A stretch of DNA of 64,000 nt from Streptomyces sp. NBC_00878. GTDB lineage: Bacteria; Actinomycetota; Actinomycetes; Streptomycetales; Streptomycetaceae. The notes beneath the pieces were generated by a model, which was given only the letters and a program-made list of their open reading frames with translations, had not been told where the DNA came from and did not search any database. Both the position numbers and the translations under genes were made by a program. The DNA is taken from NCBI RefSeq assembly GCF_026341515.1, contig NZ_JAPEOK010000001.1, positions 7,378,001 through 7,442,000 on the forward strand, written 5' to 3'. Below, in pieces: positions 45,038 to 54,066 of this stretch (positions are counted from its first letter, which is position 1; each line of letters starts with the position of its first letter).

Positions 45038-45075
45038 AGAGTCGTTCATCCACCCTCGCGCTCTCCGGAGGAGCC

Positions 45076-47634
45076 ATGTCCGTGACCGCCGAGGCGCAGC
45101 CGGATCCCGCATCCGCATCCGCATCCGCATCCGTATCCGCATCCGCATCCGTATCCGCGTCTGCATCCGCCGCCGTCCGCCTCACCGTTGACCTCGACGC
45201 CTCCGAGGGCGCCGTCATGCGTGGCGCGAACGGCGCGCTGTACGGGCTGAGCGACGACGGTGTGCCCAGCGACGCCGCCCTCGCGCCCCTCAAGGTGACG
45301 AGCGTCTCGCAGAAGCCGGAGGGCGGCCTCCAGCACCCCAACGGCGACGCCGTCACCGTCTCGAAGTCCTTCCTCCGCAACGGCGGCGGCGACGTCCTCG
45401 TGCTCATGCAGGACATGTACCAGAAGTGGCCGTACGAGGACCTCGGTATCGAGGACTACCTCACCAAGGTCGACCGGATCACCAAGGATCTCGCCGAGGC
45501 CCCGGACAGCGAGCACTTCGTCCACGTGCCGTTCAACGAGCCCGACCAGATCTGGTACAACCTCGGCGTCGCCGACCAGGCCGCCTACGAGAAGAACCGT
45601 GACCGGTTCCTCAGGGACTGGAAGACCGTCGTCGACCGCATCCGCGCGATCGACCCGGACGCCAGGATCGCGGGCCCGAACGAATCCGGTTACCACACAC
45701 GGCTGTTGACGGACTTCCTCGCCTTCGCGAAGCGCGAGAACGTCCTGCCGTACCTCACCACCTGGCACGAACTCGGCCCGGACTCCCTGCGCGACTTCCA
45801 GGCCCACTACGACGACTACCGCGCCATCGAGAAGACGCTCGGCATCGATCCCCTCCCCATCAACATCGACGAGTACGCCAACCGCCGCGACCTCTCCGTG
45901 CCGGGCCAACTCGCCCAGTGGGTCTCGATGTTCGAGCGCAACAAGGTGTACGCGAACCAGGCCTACTGGGACGCCGCGGGCAACCTCTCCGGCAATGTCG
46001 TCCGCACCAACATCCCCAACGGCGGCTGGTGGTTCTTCCGTTGGTACGCGGGACTGACCGGCGACACGGTGAGGGTGACCCCGCCCTCGCCGAACACCGT
46101 CGACTCACTCCAGGGCCTCGCCTCGTACGACACCGGGCGACGCCAGGCGCAGGTGCTGCTCGGCGGCGCGGCAGGCGACGCGGACGTCGTCGTCCGGCAC
46201 GTCGACCCGAAGGTCTTCGGCCGGACCGTCACCGCGACGGTGGCGGAGGCGACCTGGTCCGGATACGAGGGCGCGCACCCGGCACCACAGGTCCTCAAGC
46301 GAGTCAAGGCGCGGGTCGCCGCGGACGGCACGGTCACCGTGCCCCTCACCGGCCTCCACCAGATGTCGGCCTACCGCGTCGTCCTCACCCCGGCCGGCTC
46401 CGGCACCCCCGCCGCCGCGCACGTCCCCTGGTCGGCGTCGTACGAGGCCGAGGAGGCGACCATCACCGACGGCCGCGTCGACACCCAGGGCACGGTCTCG
46501 AACGCCAACGGCTATGCCACGTCCGGCACCAAGGACGTCGGCTCGCTCAACTCGCCGACCAGCAAGGTGGAGTTCGCGGTCTCCGTCCCGCGCACGGACA
46601 CGTACGGCCTCTCGATCCTGTACGGCAACCAGAGCGGCACCCCGTCCACCCAACTGCTGTCCGTGGACGGCGAAACGGTCACGACGGTGACGTACCCCTC
46701 GACGGAGAACTGGACCTACCGAGGCCGCAGGACCGTCCCCGTCACGCTCACCGAGGGGAGCCACACCCTGACCCTCGCCAAGGGAGACACCGGCGAGGCG
46801 ACCCTCGACCGCGTGGATCTCACGGCCCGCACTACCCCCACGACCTCCTACGAGGCCACACTCGCCGACATCTCCGGCAGCCCGGCGTACGACTACCGCG
46901 ACGCCTCCGGCACCGGTACGGGCGCCCTGCGACTCGGCCACGGCGACAAGGCCGTCTTCGACGTGTACGCCCCGCGCGACGGCTACTTCACGCTGACCCC
47001 GCGCGCCTCAGACACGGTCCGGCTGTCACTGCACGGAGAGACGGTGACCGCCCGTCCGGACAAGGCGCTGCGGCTCTACCTCGTGGCGGGCAACAACCGT
47101 GTGACGGCGACGAGTTCGGGACGGGCGGGAGGCTTGGAAGGCTGGGGAGGTTCGGGAGCCTCGGAGGTCTCACTGCGCTCACTCGACGTCACCGGCTCCG
47201 GCTCGACCCGCGGCACCCTCACCTACGAGGGCGCGGCGGCCACGCTGGCCGGGGGAGCGGAACTGGTGGACTCACCCTTCGCGTCGGCGGGCTCGTACAT
47301 CGGCCGGCTCGGCAACTCGGCAGCCAGCACAGCCCAGTTCAGGGTCGAAGCCCCCGAGCCGGGCCGCTACGTCCTCGTCGTCTCCTACGCCAACAACGAC
47401 CGCCGCGACAACGGCCACGCATACAACACGGACATCGTGTCCCGCACGGCCACGGTCACGGTGGGTTCGAAGTCCCAGTCAGTGACGTTCAAGAACACGT
47501 GGAGCTGGGACGACTACTGGACGATCGGCGTCCCTGTGACCTTGGCAAAGGGCACGAACACGATCACTTTCGCCAACGCATCGGCATGGGCCCCGAACAT
47601 GGACAAGGTGGAACTCGCTCCCGTACGTGGCTGA
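45076..47634 (+). CDS. GH39-like glycosidase with CBM-type modules
   Basis: 852-residue protein. A TIM-barrel region (about 40-440) has the acid/base Glu in HVPFNEPDQIWY and the nucleophile Glu in NIDEYANRRD, as in GH39-like xylosidases. Two carbohydrate-binding-like modules follow, the first at about 450-590 (YEAEEATITDGRVDTQGTVS), the second at 700-850 (LTYEGAAATLAGGAEL, then KNTWSWDDYWTIGVPVTLAKG). GGAGGAGCC before ATG 45076 fixes the start. No classical signal peptide is seen; residues 10-40 are an Ala/Ser/Val repeat (SASASASVSASAS) encoded by a 6-bp repeat, where related proteins have a signal peptide. Possibly secreted by another route or a decayed signal. Confidence 0.78.
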   Translation: MSVTAEAQPDPASASASASVSASASVSASASAAVRLTVDLDASEGAVMRGANGALYGLSDDGVPSDAALAPLKVTSVSQKPEGGLQHPNGDAVTVSKSFLRNGGGDVLVLMQDMYQKWPYEDLGIEDYLTKVDRITKDLAEAPDSEHFVHVPFNEPDQIWYNLGVADQAAYEKNRDRFLRDWKTVVDRIRAIDPDARIAGPNESGYHTRLLTDFLAFAKRENVLPYLTTWHELGPDSLRDFQAHYDDYRAIEKTLGIDPLPINIDEYANRRDLSVPGQLAQWVSMFERNKVYANQAYWDAAGNLSGNVVRTNIPNGGWWFFRWYAGLTGDTVRVTPPSPNTVDSLQGLASYDTGRRQAQVLLGGAAGDADVVVRHVDPKVFGRTVTATVAEATWSGYEGAHPAPQVLKRVKARVAADGTVTVPLTGLHQMSAYRVVLTPAGSGTPAAAHVPWSASYEAEEATITDGRVDTQGTVSNANGYATSGTKDVGSLNSPTSKVEFAVSVPRTDTYGLSILYGNQSGTPSTQLLSVDGETVTTVTYPSTENWTYRGRRTVPVTLTEGSHTLTLAKGDTGEATLDRVDLTARTTPTTSYEATLADISGSPAYDYRDASGTGTGALRLGHGDKAVFDVYAPRDGYFTLTPRASDTVRLSLHGETVTARPDKALRLYLVAGNNRVTATSSGRAGGLEGWGGSGASEVSLRSLDVTGSGSTRGTLTYEGAAATLAGGAELVDSPFASAGSYIGRLGNSAASTAQFRVEAPEPGRYVLVVSYANNDRRDNGHAYNTDIVSRTATVTVGSKSQSVTFKNTWSWDDYWTIGVPVTLAKGTNTITFANASAWAPNMDKVELAPVRG

Positions 47635-47642
47635 GGGGACGT

Positions 47643-47690
47643 CTATAGGGGCGCGGGGAACTGCGCGACAAGCCACAACCGACGGGCACC
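47643..47690. repeat. Dispersed Streptomyces intergenic repeat
   Basis: GGGGCGCGGGGAACTGCGCGA recurs with variation at 8637-8676 and 52460-52495. It separates the convergent GH39-like and nasA genes and may terminate transcription. Confidence 0.6.
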
Positions 47691-47702
47691 CGAACGACGA
47701 GC

Positions 47703-49910
47703 TCAGCCCACCCGCTCAACCCGAACCGCACAAGCCTTGAATTCCGGCATCCGCGAGGTCGGATCGAGGGCCGGGTTGGTCAACGTGTTGGCCCGCCCCT
47801 CGCCCGGCCAGTGAAACGGCATGAACACGGTGTCGGGCCGAATGGAACTGGTGATCCGCGCGGGCGCCACCGCGCGCCCGCGCCGGGACACCACGGCCAG
47901 CGGTTCCCCCTCCACGGCCCCGACCCGCTCGGCGAGCCGGGGATGCAGCTCCACGAAGGAACTGGGCGCGGCGGCGTTCAGCTCGTCGACCCGGCGGGTC
48001 TGCGCACCGGACTGGTACTGCGAGACCACCCGCCCGGTGGTCAGCAGCACCGGATACTCCTCGTCCGGCTCCTCCGCCAACGGCCGATGGTTGACGGCGA
48101 CGAACCGCGCCCGCCCGTCGGGCGTGGCGAACCGTTCGAGGAAGAGACGCGGGGTACCGGGATGGGCTCCAGCTTCCTGGCCGCCGCCCTCCCGCTCTCC
48201 GGCGGAGCCACTCGTGGAGCCACCCGCGGAGCGATCCGCCGGGCGGCCCGGCGGGCGGCCCGCCGGGCCGCCCGCCGAGTCGCCCGTCGAACCGCCCGCC
48301 GGGCATGGCCAAAACACCCCGTTCTCCTCCGCCAGGCGGCGATACGTGATGCCCGAATAGTCGGCGGGCCCGCCCGCGCTGGCCCGGCGCAGTTCCTCGA
48401 AGACCTCCTCCGGGTCCGTGGGGAAACCCTTCTCCACGCCCAGCCGGTCGGCCAGTTCGTGCATCACGTGCAGATCGCTGTGGACGCCCTCCGGGGGAGT
48501 GATCGCCTGCTTGCGCAGCAGGACCCGCCCCTCCAGATTGGTCGTCGTGCCGCTCTCCTCGGCCCACTGGGTGACGGGCAGGACGACGTCCGCGAGCGCG
48601 GCCGTCTCGGACAGCACCACGTCGGCGACCGCGAGGAAGTCGAGGGACTTGAGCCGCTCCTCGATGTGGGCGGCCCGAGGCGCCGACACCACCGGGTTGG
48701 AGGCCATCAGCAACAGCGCGCGGATGTCCGTACCCATGGCGTCCAGCAGCTCGTACGCGCTGCGGCCGGGCCCCGGCAGCGAGTCGGGGTCGACGCCCCA
48801 GACCTCCGCCACATGACGGCGGGCGGCGGGATCGTCGAGCTTGCGGTAGCCGGGCAACTGGTCGGCCTTCTGGCCGTGTTCACGCCCGCCCTGCCCGTTG
48901 CCCTGCCCGGTGAGACAACCGTATCCGGAGAAGGGGCGCCCCGGACGCCCGGTCGCCAGGCAGAGGTTGATCCACGCGCCGACGGTGTCCGTACCCTTGG
49001 AGTGCTGCTCGGGCCCGCGCGCGGTGAGCACCATCGCGGACTCCGGCTCGCAGAACATCCGCACCGTCTCCCGGAGTTGGGGGACGGACACGCCCGTGAT
49101 CCGCTCCACGTACTCCGGCCAGTGCGCCATCGCGGCGGCCCGAGCCTCCTCCCAGCCGGTCGTACGCTCCTGGATGTACGCCTCGTCCGTAAGCCCCTCC
49201 GCCACCACCAGGTGCAACAGCCCGAGGGCCAGGGCGAGATCCGTCCCCGGGCGGGGCGCGAGATGCAGGTCCGCCTGTTCGGCGGTCCGGGTGCGGCGCG
49301 GGTCGATGACGACCAACGTGCCGCCGTTCTCCTTGAGTTCGGTGAGATAGCGGAGTGCCGGCGGCATGGTCTCGGCGAGGTTGGAACCGACCAGGATGAC
49401 GCACCCCGTCTTCGGGATGTCCTCCAGGGGGAAGGGCAGTCCCCGGTCCAGGCCGAATGCCTTGATGCCACCGGCCGCCGCCGAGGACATGCAGAAGCGG
49501 CCGTTGTAGTCGATCTGCGAGGTGCCGAGCACGACCCGGGCGAACTTCCCGAGCGTGTACGCCTTCTCGTTGGTCAGCCCGCCCCCGCCGAACACCCCGC
49601 ACGCGTCCGGGCCATGCTCCGTACGCGTGCGGGACAACTCCTCCGCGATCCGGTCGAGCGCCTCGTCCCAGTCGGCCGGTTCCAGCACTCCCGCCCTGCG
49701 GATCAAGGGCGAGGCCAGCCGTACCCCGGGGGAGAGCAGGGCGGGCGCCGTACGGCCCTTGCCGCACAGCGCGCCCCGGTTCACCGGAAAGTCCGTCCGT
49801 TCCGTCACATCGACCGTCACGGCGCCGCTGTCACCCGTCACGGGCGTCAGGTTCATTCCGCATTGCAGCGCGCAGTAGGGACAGTGGGTGGGCGTCGCGG
49901 AGGTCTGCAT
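47703..49910 (-). CDS. nasA: Assimilatory nitrate reductase catalytic subunit
   Basis: Cytoplasmic molybdopterin enzyme of 735 residues reducing nitrate to nitrite. N-terminal 4Fe-4S site is CPYCALQC with the last Cys in ALCGKG. The bis-MGD domain follows, with the molybdenum Cys in the NGRFCMSSAAAGG region (residue about 142), and a C-terminal molydopterin-dinucleotide domain (DEEYPVLLTTGRV, FMPFHWPGEGRANTLT). A Gly/Ser/Arg/Pro-rich insert at about 533-577 (bases 48180-48310) is repeat-encoded and not typical. Electrons probably come from the NasB-like protein (12417-13715). Leader matches that of the nitrite operon. Confidence 0.94.
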   Translation of the reverse strand: MQTSATPTHCPYCALQCGMNLTPVTGDSGAVTVDVTERTDFPVNRGALCGKGRTAPALLSPGVRLASPLIRRAGVLEPADWDEALDRIAEELSRTRTEHGPDACGVFGGGGLTNEKAYTLGKFARVVLGTSQIDYNGRFCMSSAAAGGIKAFGLDRGLPFPLEDIPKTGCVILVGSNLAETMPPALRYLTELKENGGTLVVIDPRRTRTAEQADLHLAPRPGTDLALALGLLHLVVAEGLTDEAYIQERTTGWEEARAAAMAHWPEYVERITGVSVPQLRETVRMFCEPESAMVLTARGPEQHSKGTDTVGAWINLCLATGRPGRPFSGYGCLTGQGNGQGGREHGQKADQLPGYRKLDDPAARRHVAEVWGVDPDSLPGPGRSAYELLDAMGTDIRALLLMASNPVVSAPRAAHIEERLKSLDFLAVADVVLSETAALADVVLPVTQWAEESGTTTNLEGRVLLRKQAITPPEGVHSDLHVMHELADRLGVEKGFPTDPEEVFEELRRASAGGPADYSGITYRRLAEENGVFWPCPAGGSTGDSAGGPAGRPPGRPADRSAGGSTSGSAGEREGGGQEAGAHPGTPRLFLERFATPDGRARFVAVNHRPLAEEPDEEYPVLLTTGRVVSQYQSGAQTRRVDELNAAAPSSFVELHPRLAERVGAVEGEPLAVVSRRGRAVAPARITSSIRPDTVFMPFHWPGEGRANTLTNPALDPTSRMPEFKACAVRVERVG

Positions 49911-49971
49911 ACCACTCAGCGTGCGTCGGACGTGTTACGCGGCGGGACGCTCCCCGTTACACGGCAGGCAC
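49911..49971 (-). promoter_or_regulatory. nasA leader shared with the nitrite operon
   Basis: CAGCGTGCG (49917-49925) and GTGTTAC (49932-49938) lie at the same distances from the nasA start as in the nitrite operon. A second GTTAC follows 22 bases on (49956-49960), so two perfect GTnAC a-sites sit two helical turns apart, as in GlnR boxes; the b-sites are weak. Probable nitrogen-control region. Confidence 0.55.
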
Positions 49972-49980
49972 GGGGACCTC

Positions 49981-49998
49981 CCCGCCGGAACCGGCGGG
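49981..49998 (-). terminator. Hairpin after the Cys-rich secreted gene
   Basis: 8-bp arms CCCGCCGG around AA, 80 bases beyond the stop of the secreted protein at 50078. A second related G/C block follows to 50030. Terminator role is inferred from position. Confidence 0.5.
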
Positions 49999-50077
49999 AC
50001 GTGAGGCAGTCCCGCCGGCCCCGCTCAGGAGCAGCGCCCACTCAGCCGTCGGGTCAGCCGTCGGTTCAGTGGCCGGC

Positions 50078-50377
50078 TCAGCACTCGTACGCGTAGTACG
50101 GGACGTCACCCGGCTCCAGCCCGATGCGTCCGATCCCGCCGGGGCCGATCTGAATACAGCTCGGGTCGAACCCGTCGACTTCGACAGAGGCGGAGATCGT
50201 GTAGCCGCACACGTTGTGGATGTCGGCCCAACCGTCGCCGGAGGCGCCGAGCTTGGCGCACCTCGGCTCCTTCGCCGGCGCCTCGTCGTCCGCCACGGCG
50301 GTCGTCATGGCGGCCGGAGCCGAGAAGAGTGCGGCCGCCATGGCGGCTACGAAGGCGGTGCGAAGAGCAGTCATCAT
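50078..50377 (-). CDS. Small secreted Cys-rich protein
   Basis: 99 residues with a signal peptide (MMTALRTAFVAAMAAALFSA, cleavage near AVA-DD). The mature part of about 70 residues has four cysteines (PRCAKLG, HNVCGYT, PSCIQIG and the C-terminal YEC), so two disulfides are likely. AGGAGAAAGGACAC precedes two adjacent ATG codons; 50377 or 50374 could be the start. Promoter carries a perfect dyad at 50430. Function unknown; nothing links it to nitrate metabolism besides location. Confidence 0.75.
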   Translation of the reverse strand: MMTALRTAFVAAMAAALFSAPAAMTTAVADDEAPAKEPRCAKLGASGDGWADIHNVCGYTISASVEVDGFDPSCIQIGPGGIGRIGLEPGDVPYYAYEC

Positions 50378-50429
50378 GTGTCCTTTCTCCTGAGCCCGGT
50401 TCGGATCCGGGCTCCCGAAGTAGACACTA

Positions 50430-50451
50430 TCCGTAGTCAGTTGACTACGGA
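50430..50451. promoter_or_regulatory. Perfect 10-bp-arm dyad in the secreted-protein promoter
   Basis: Arms TCCGTAGTCA and its exact complement are separated by GT, 53-74 bases upstream of the start, overlapping a possible -10 (TAGTGT on the minus strand). Looks like an operator for a dimeric regulator that is not encoded nearby. Confidence 0.65.
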
Positions 50452-50531
50452 ACGCCATGGAACCGCTTTCACGCGGCAGGGTGAGCAGCTCTCGCCAAAC
50501 CCGCCGACCCGCGTGATCTGCGTCTCGTCGA

Positions 50532-51239
50532 CTATCGGCCGGCCGCCGCCAACGCCCGTTCCACGCCCGGCTCTTCGGGCCCGAGGAACCGCGGATCCGG
50601 CTCGAACGCCGCGTCCAGGACCGCCTTCCCCGCCGCGAACACCTCCCGGGCGCCCCCGTAGTACCAGGTCGCGTCGTGCACGGCGGCCACCCCGACCCCG
50701 TACGACTCGACGCCCGCCTCCTGGCAGAGCGCGACCGCCCGCCGGATGTGGAAGCCCTGGCTGATCAGTACGGCCTTGTCGACACCGAAGATCTTCTTGG
50801 CGCGTACGCAGGAGTCCCAGGTGTCGAAGCCCGCGTAGTCGCTGACGATCCGCGCGTCGGGCACGCCCCGCTCCGTGAGGTACGCGCGCATGGCGTCCGG
50901 TTCGTCATAGTCCTCGCGGCTGTTGTCGCCGGTGACCAGAACCACCTCGACGCGCCCGTCCCGGTAGAGCTCGGCCGCCGCGTCCAGCCGGTGCGCGAGG
51001 TACGGCGACGGCTCGCCGCGCCACAGCCCCGCCCCGAAGACGACCACCACGTCGGTGCGCGGCACGTCCGCCGCCGTCCGCAGCCGGTCGCCCGTGACCA
51101 CGTACATCCACGTCGACGGAAGCAGTGCGAGGACACACCCGGCCATCACGACCTGCACGGCCCGCCGCTGCCCGGTACGGGTGCGCGGCAGACGCGGTCG
51201 CGGCAGGCGTGGTCGCGGCGGCAGCTTCGGACGGCGCAT
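50532..51239 (-). CDS. SanA/YdcF-like membrane protein (DUF218)
   Basis: 235 residues with one N-terminal membrane segment (about 28-48) after a Pro/Arg-rich cytoplasmic tail, then an extracytoplasmic DUF218 domain: VVVFGAGLWRGEPSPYLAHRL, VLVTGDNSREDYDEPDAM, TWDSCVRAKKIFG, LISQGFHIRRAVALC. SanA homologs affect envelope permeability and vancomycin tolerance in enterobacteria; the enzymatic role is not settled. GGAGGG before ATG 51239. Confidence 0.87.
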   Translation of the reverse strand: MRRPKLPPRPRLPRPRLPRTRTGQRRAVQVVMAGCVLALLPSTWMYVVTGDRLRTAADVPRTDVVVVFGAGLWRGEPSPYLAHRLDAAAELYRDGRVEVVLVTGDNSREDYDEPDAMRAYLTERGVPDARIVSDYAGFDTWDSCVRAKKIFGVDKAVLISQGFHIRRAVALCQEAGVESYGVGVAAVHDATWYYGGAREVFAAGKAVLDAAFEPDPRFLGPEEPGVERALAAAGR

Positions 51240-51450
51240 TGGACGGTCCCTCCCAAGGTGGCCTTGACCCTGGAGGACGCCGAACACGGTGATCCGGTTC
51301 GCCCGGCGCGCAGTGACCAGCTTCACTCCGGGAGCCGTAACCGCAGGTCACGACACCTCACACACCCCCTGCACCCCACCGTGAACGCCCGGAAAAACCC
51401 CGTCATTGCCGCGCAACGGGAAGGCAACCTCTTCCCGGCATCATCGGTGC

Positions 51451-52347
51451 ATGACGGCGTCGAATCCTTCTCGCGAGTCCACGCCCCGCTCCGGCGGCCA
51501 GCCGCTCCATGGCGCCCACCTCGACAGTACGGGGCAACTCTTGAACCGGATCACCAGCCAGCTCGGCAGTCAGCTCAGCCGCGTGTCCCTCGACGGCACC
51601 CGGCGTCCCGTCCCGCCGACGCTCGTCCTCGTGGGCCACGGCAGCCGTGACCCACGCGCCCTGAGCACCATCCGGACCCTCCTGGACCGGATCCGTGACC
51701 TGCGCCCCGGCCTGCCCGTGCGCCTGGGACACATCGAGCTGAACGAGCCCCTGCTCCCCGACACGCTCGCGGAGCTCGGCACCGGTGACGCCGTCCTCGT
51801 ACCGCTGCTGCTCAGCCGCGGCTACCACGTCAAGCAGGACATCCCCGAGGCCGCGGCCGCCTCGCGGGCACGCACCCGGATCGCCGCGCCGCTCGGCCCG
51901 CACCCGCTGCTCGTGGAGACGCTCTACGAGCGCCTCGTGGAGGCCGGCTGGCGGGCGCCCCTGGACCACGCGGAGCGCCGGGCGAGCGGGGTCGTGCTCG
52001 CCGCTGCCGGATCCCGCGACCCGGACGCGGCCGTCGACACCCGCCGTACCGCGGCCCTCCTGGCCGAGCGGCTCGGCGTCCCCGTCGTCCCCGCGTACGC
52101 GTCCGCCGCCGCCCCCACCGTGCCGGCCGCGGTACGCGCCCTCGCCGCCCGCGGCCGCCACCGCGTCGCCGTCGCCTCCTACTTCACCGCCCCCGGCCGC
52201 TTCTCCACCGAGTGCGCGGCGGCGGCCCCCTGGATTGCAGCGTCCCCCCTGGGCGCCCACCCGGCAATGGCCCGCCTGGTCCTGCACCGCTACGACCGGA
52301 CGCTGGCAACCCCGGCCACACCGGAACGGACACTGGCCTCGGCGTAA
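51451..52347 (+). CDS. Sirohydrochlorin chelatase (CbiX/SirB-like)
   Basis: 298 residues in two related halves. First half: [17 protein letters not shown] and [15 protein letters not shown], with the metal-inserting His residues. Second half is degenerate ([19 protein letters not shown]). It inserts iron or cobalt into sirohydrochlorin; iron would give siroheme, the cofactor of NirB encoded at 9792. Many Streptomyces have such a gene beside nitrate or sulfite reductase genes. ATG 51451 begins a 60-residue tail before the fold. Confidence 0.85.
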   Translation: MTASNPSRESTPRSGGQPLHGAHLDSTGQLLNRITSQLGSQLSRVSLDGTRRPVPPTLVLVGHGSRDPRALSTIRTLLDRIRDLRPGLPVRLGHIELNEPLLPDTLAELGTGDAVLVPLLLSRGYHVKQDIPEAAAASRARTRIAAPLGPHPLLVETLYERLVEAGWRAPLDHAERRASGVVLAAAGSRDPDAAVDTRRTAALLAERLGVPVVPAYASAAAPTVPAAVRALAARGRHRVAVASYFTAPGRFSTECAAAAPWIAASPLGAHPAMARLVLHRYDRTLATPATPERTLASA

Positions 52348-52387
52348 GCGCTCCGCTGGGCCTGGTGCGTCGGCTGCGGGTGCGTCG

Positions 52388-52500
52388 TGGCTGGTCGCGC
52401 CCCGCGGCGGAGCCGCATATGTCAGCGCCCCGCGCCCCTTCGGGGCACGGCCGGCGCCGATGCTTCTGGGGGCGCGGGGAACTGTGCGACCAGCCCGACT
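52388..52500. repeat. Dispersed intergenic repeat with paired ends
   Basis: TGGCTGGTCGCGCCCCG at one end and GGGGAACTGTGCGACCAGCC at the other form inverted ends. They match the repeat family seen at 6146, 8686 and 47643. The middle holds CCCCGCGCCCCTTCGGGG hairpins; it follows the chelatase gene. Confidence 0.65.
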
Positions 52501-52592
52501 CAACCCGCACCCGCAAACGAACAGTCCCCGGCAGACGCGCAGGCGAGAACACTCACGCCCCAATTGTCGGCGGCTCCGCTTACTGTCAAAGC

Positions 52593-53945
52593 ATGGAAGG
52601 CACCAGTACCAGCACCGACACCGCCCAACAGGCACACAAGAACAACACCCCACCCCCCGCCTACGACCCCACGTCAGTGGCCCGCTGGGCCGTGGAACCC
52701 GACAAACGCCCAGGCCGCACCGCCTTCCAGCGCGACCGCGCCCGCGTACTGCACTCCTCGGCCCTGCGCCGCCTCGCAGGCAAGACGCAGGTCGTCACGC
52801 CCGGCACACGGAGCCAGGTCTGGGACGCGAGCCCCCGCACCCGCCTGACCCACTCCCTGGAGTGCGCCCAGGTCGGCCGCGAGCTCGGTGCCGCCCTCGG
52901 CTGCGACCCCGACCTCGTCGAGGCGGCCTGCCTCTCCCACGACCTGGGCCACCCGCCCTTCGGGCACAACGGAGAGCAGGCACTGAACGAGTTCGCGGAG
53001 GACTGCGGCGGCTTCGAGGGCAACGCGCAGTCGCTCAGACTGCTCACCCGCATCGAGCCGAAGCGCTTCGTGCACAGCGACGCCGTGGCCTCGGCCGCCG
53101 CCGCGGCGGGCGACGAACTCGTCAGCGTCGGCCTCAACCTCACCCGTGCCGCCCTCGACGCCGCCACCAAGTACCCCTGGTCGCGCGGCGCCCACCCGAC
53201 CGACCCGAAGTCCGGGAAATTCGGGGTCTACGACGACGACCGTCCCGTCTTCGACTGGATCCGCGAGGGCGCCCCCGGCACCCGCACCACCTTCGAGGCC
53301 CAGGTCATGGACTGGTCCGACGACGTGGCGTACTCCGTGCACGACGTCGAGGACGGCCTCCACGCGGGCCACATCGACCCCAACTGCCTGCACGCCGAGC
53401 CCGAGCGGCAGGAGATCTTCCAGGTCGCCATCGGGCGGTACGTCCCCGTGGACACCGACCCCGCCGAGCTGGCCGGGGCTCTCGACCGCCTCCTGGACCA
53501 GGAGTGGTGGCCGCACGGCTACGACGGCTCCGCGGTCGCGCAGGCCAGGCTGAAGGACGCCACCAGCCAGCTCATCGGCCGGTTCTGCCTCGCGGCGGAG
53601 GGCGCCACGCGCGCGGCGTACGGGACGGGCCGGCTCACGCGGTACGCCGCCGAGCTGGTCGTCCCGCGCGCGGCCCGCCTGGAGTGCGCGGTCCTCAAGG
53701 CCGTCGCCGACCGGTACGTGATGCAGCGCGCCGAGCAGGAGCGGCTCCGCGCCGACCAGCGGATCGTCGTCGCCGAGCTGGCGGAGGCGCTCACCGCCCG
53801 CGCGCCGGACGGCCTGGACCCGCAGTTTCGAGCGCTGTTCGACCGGGCGTCGGACGACCGCGCCCGCAAGCGGGTGATCGTTGACCAGATCGCGTCCCTC
53901 ACGGACGCCTCCGCGCGATCACTACATGTGAGTCTCAGGGGGTAG
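52593..53945 (+). CDS. dgt: Deoxyguanosinetriphosphate triphosphohydrolase-like protein
   Basis: HD-domain nucleotidase of 450 residues. Metal site: H in [16 protein letters not shown] in [16 protein letters not shown], and Asp in [16 protein letters not shown]. The dGTPase-like deoxynucleotide triphosphohydrolases lower dNTP levels. ATG 52593 begins a short unstructured tail ([14 protein letters not shown]) before the fold; longer readings upstream enter the repeat. dgt next to dnaG is conserved in actinobacteria. Confidence 0.93.
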   Translation: MEGTSTSTDTAQQAHKNNTPPPAYDPTSVARWAVEPDKRPGRTAFQRDRARVLHSSALRRLAGKTQVVTPGTRSQVWDASPRTRLTHSLECAQVGRELGAALGCDPDLVEAACLSHDLGHPPFGHNGEQALNEFAEDCGGFEGNAQSLRLLTRIEPKRFVHSDAVASAAAAAGDELVSVGLNLTRAALDAATKYPWSRGAHPTDPKSGKFGVYDDDRPVFDWIREGAPGTRTTFEAQVMDWSDDVAYSVHDVEDGLHAGHIDPNCLHAEPERQEIFQVAIGRYVPVDTDPAELAGALDRLLDQEWWPHGYDGSAVAQARLKDATSQLIGRFCLAAEGATRAAYGTGRLTRYAAELVVPRAARLECAVLKAVADRYVMQRAEQERLRADQRIVVAELAEALTARAPDGLDPQFRALFDRASDDRARKRVIVDQIASLTDASARSLHVSLRG

Positions 53946-54066
53946 CTGTGGCGTCGGGCCACTGAAAGCGTGACCCTGCGTGGCCTGATCGGGCCACACC
54001 CCCTTCCCCCATCACGCTCCGTGCGGGACGCTCGCAGGTGGCGACATCCTTACGAGGAGGCATCAA

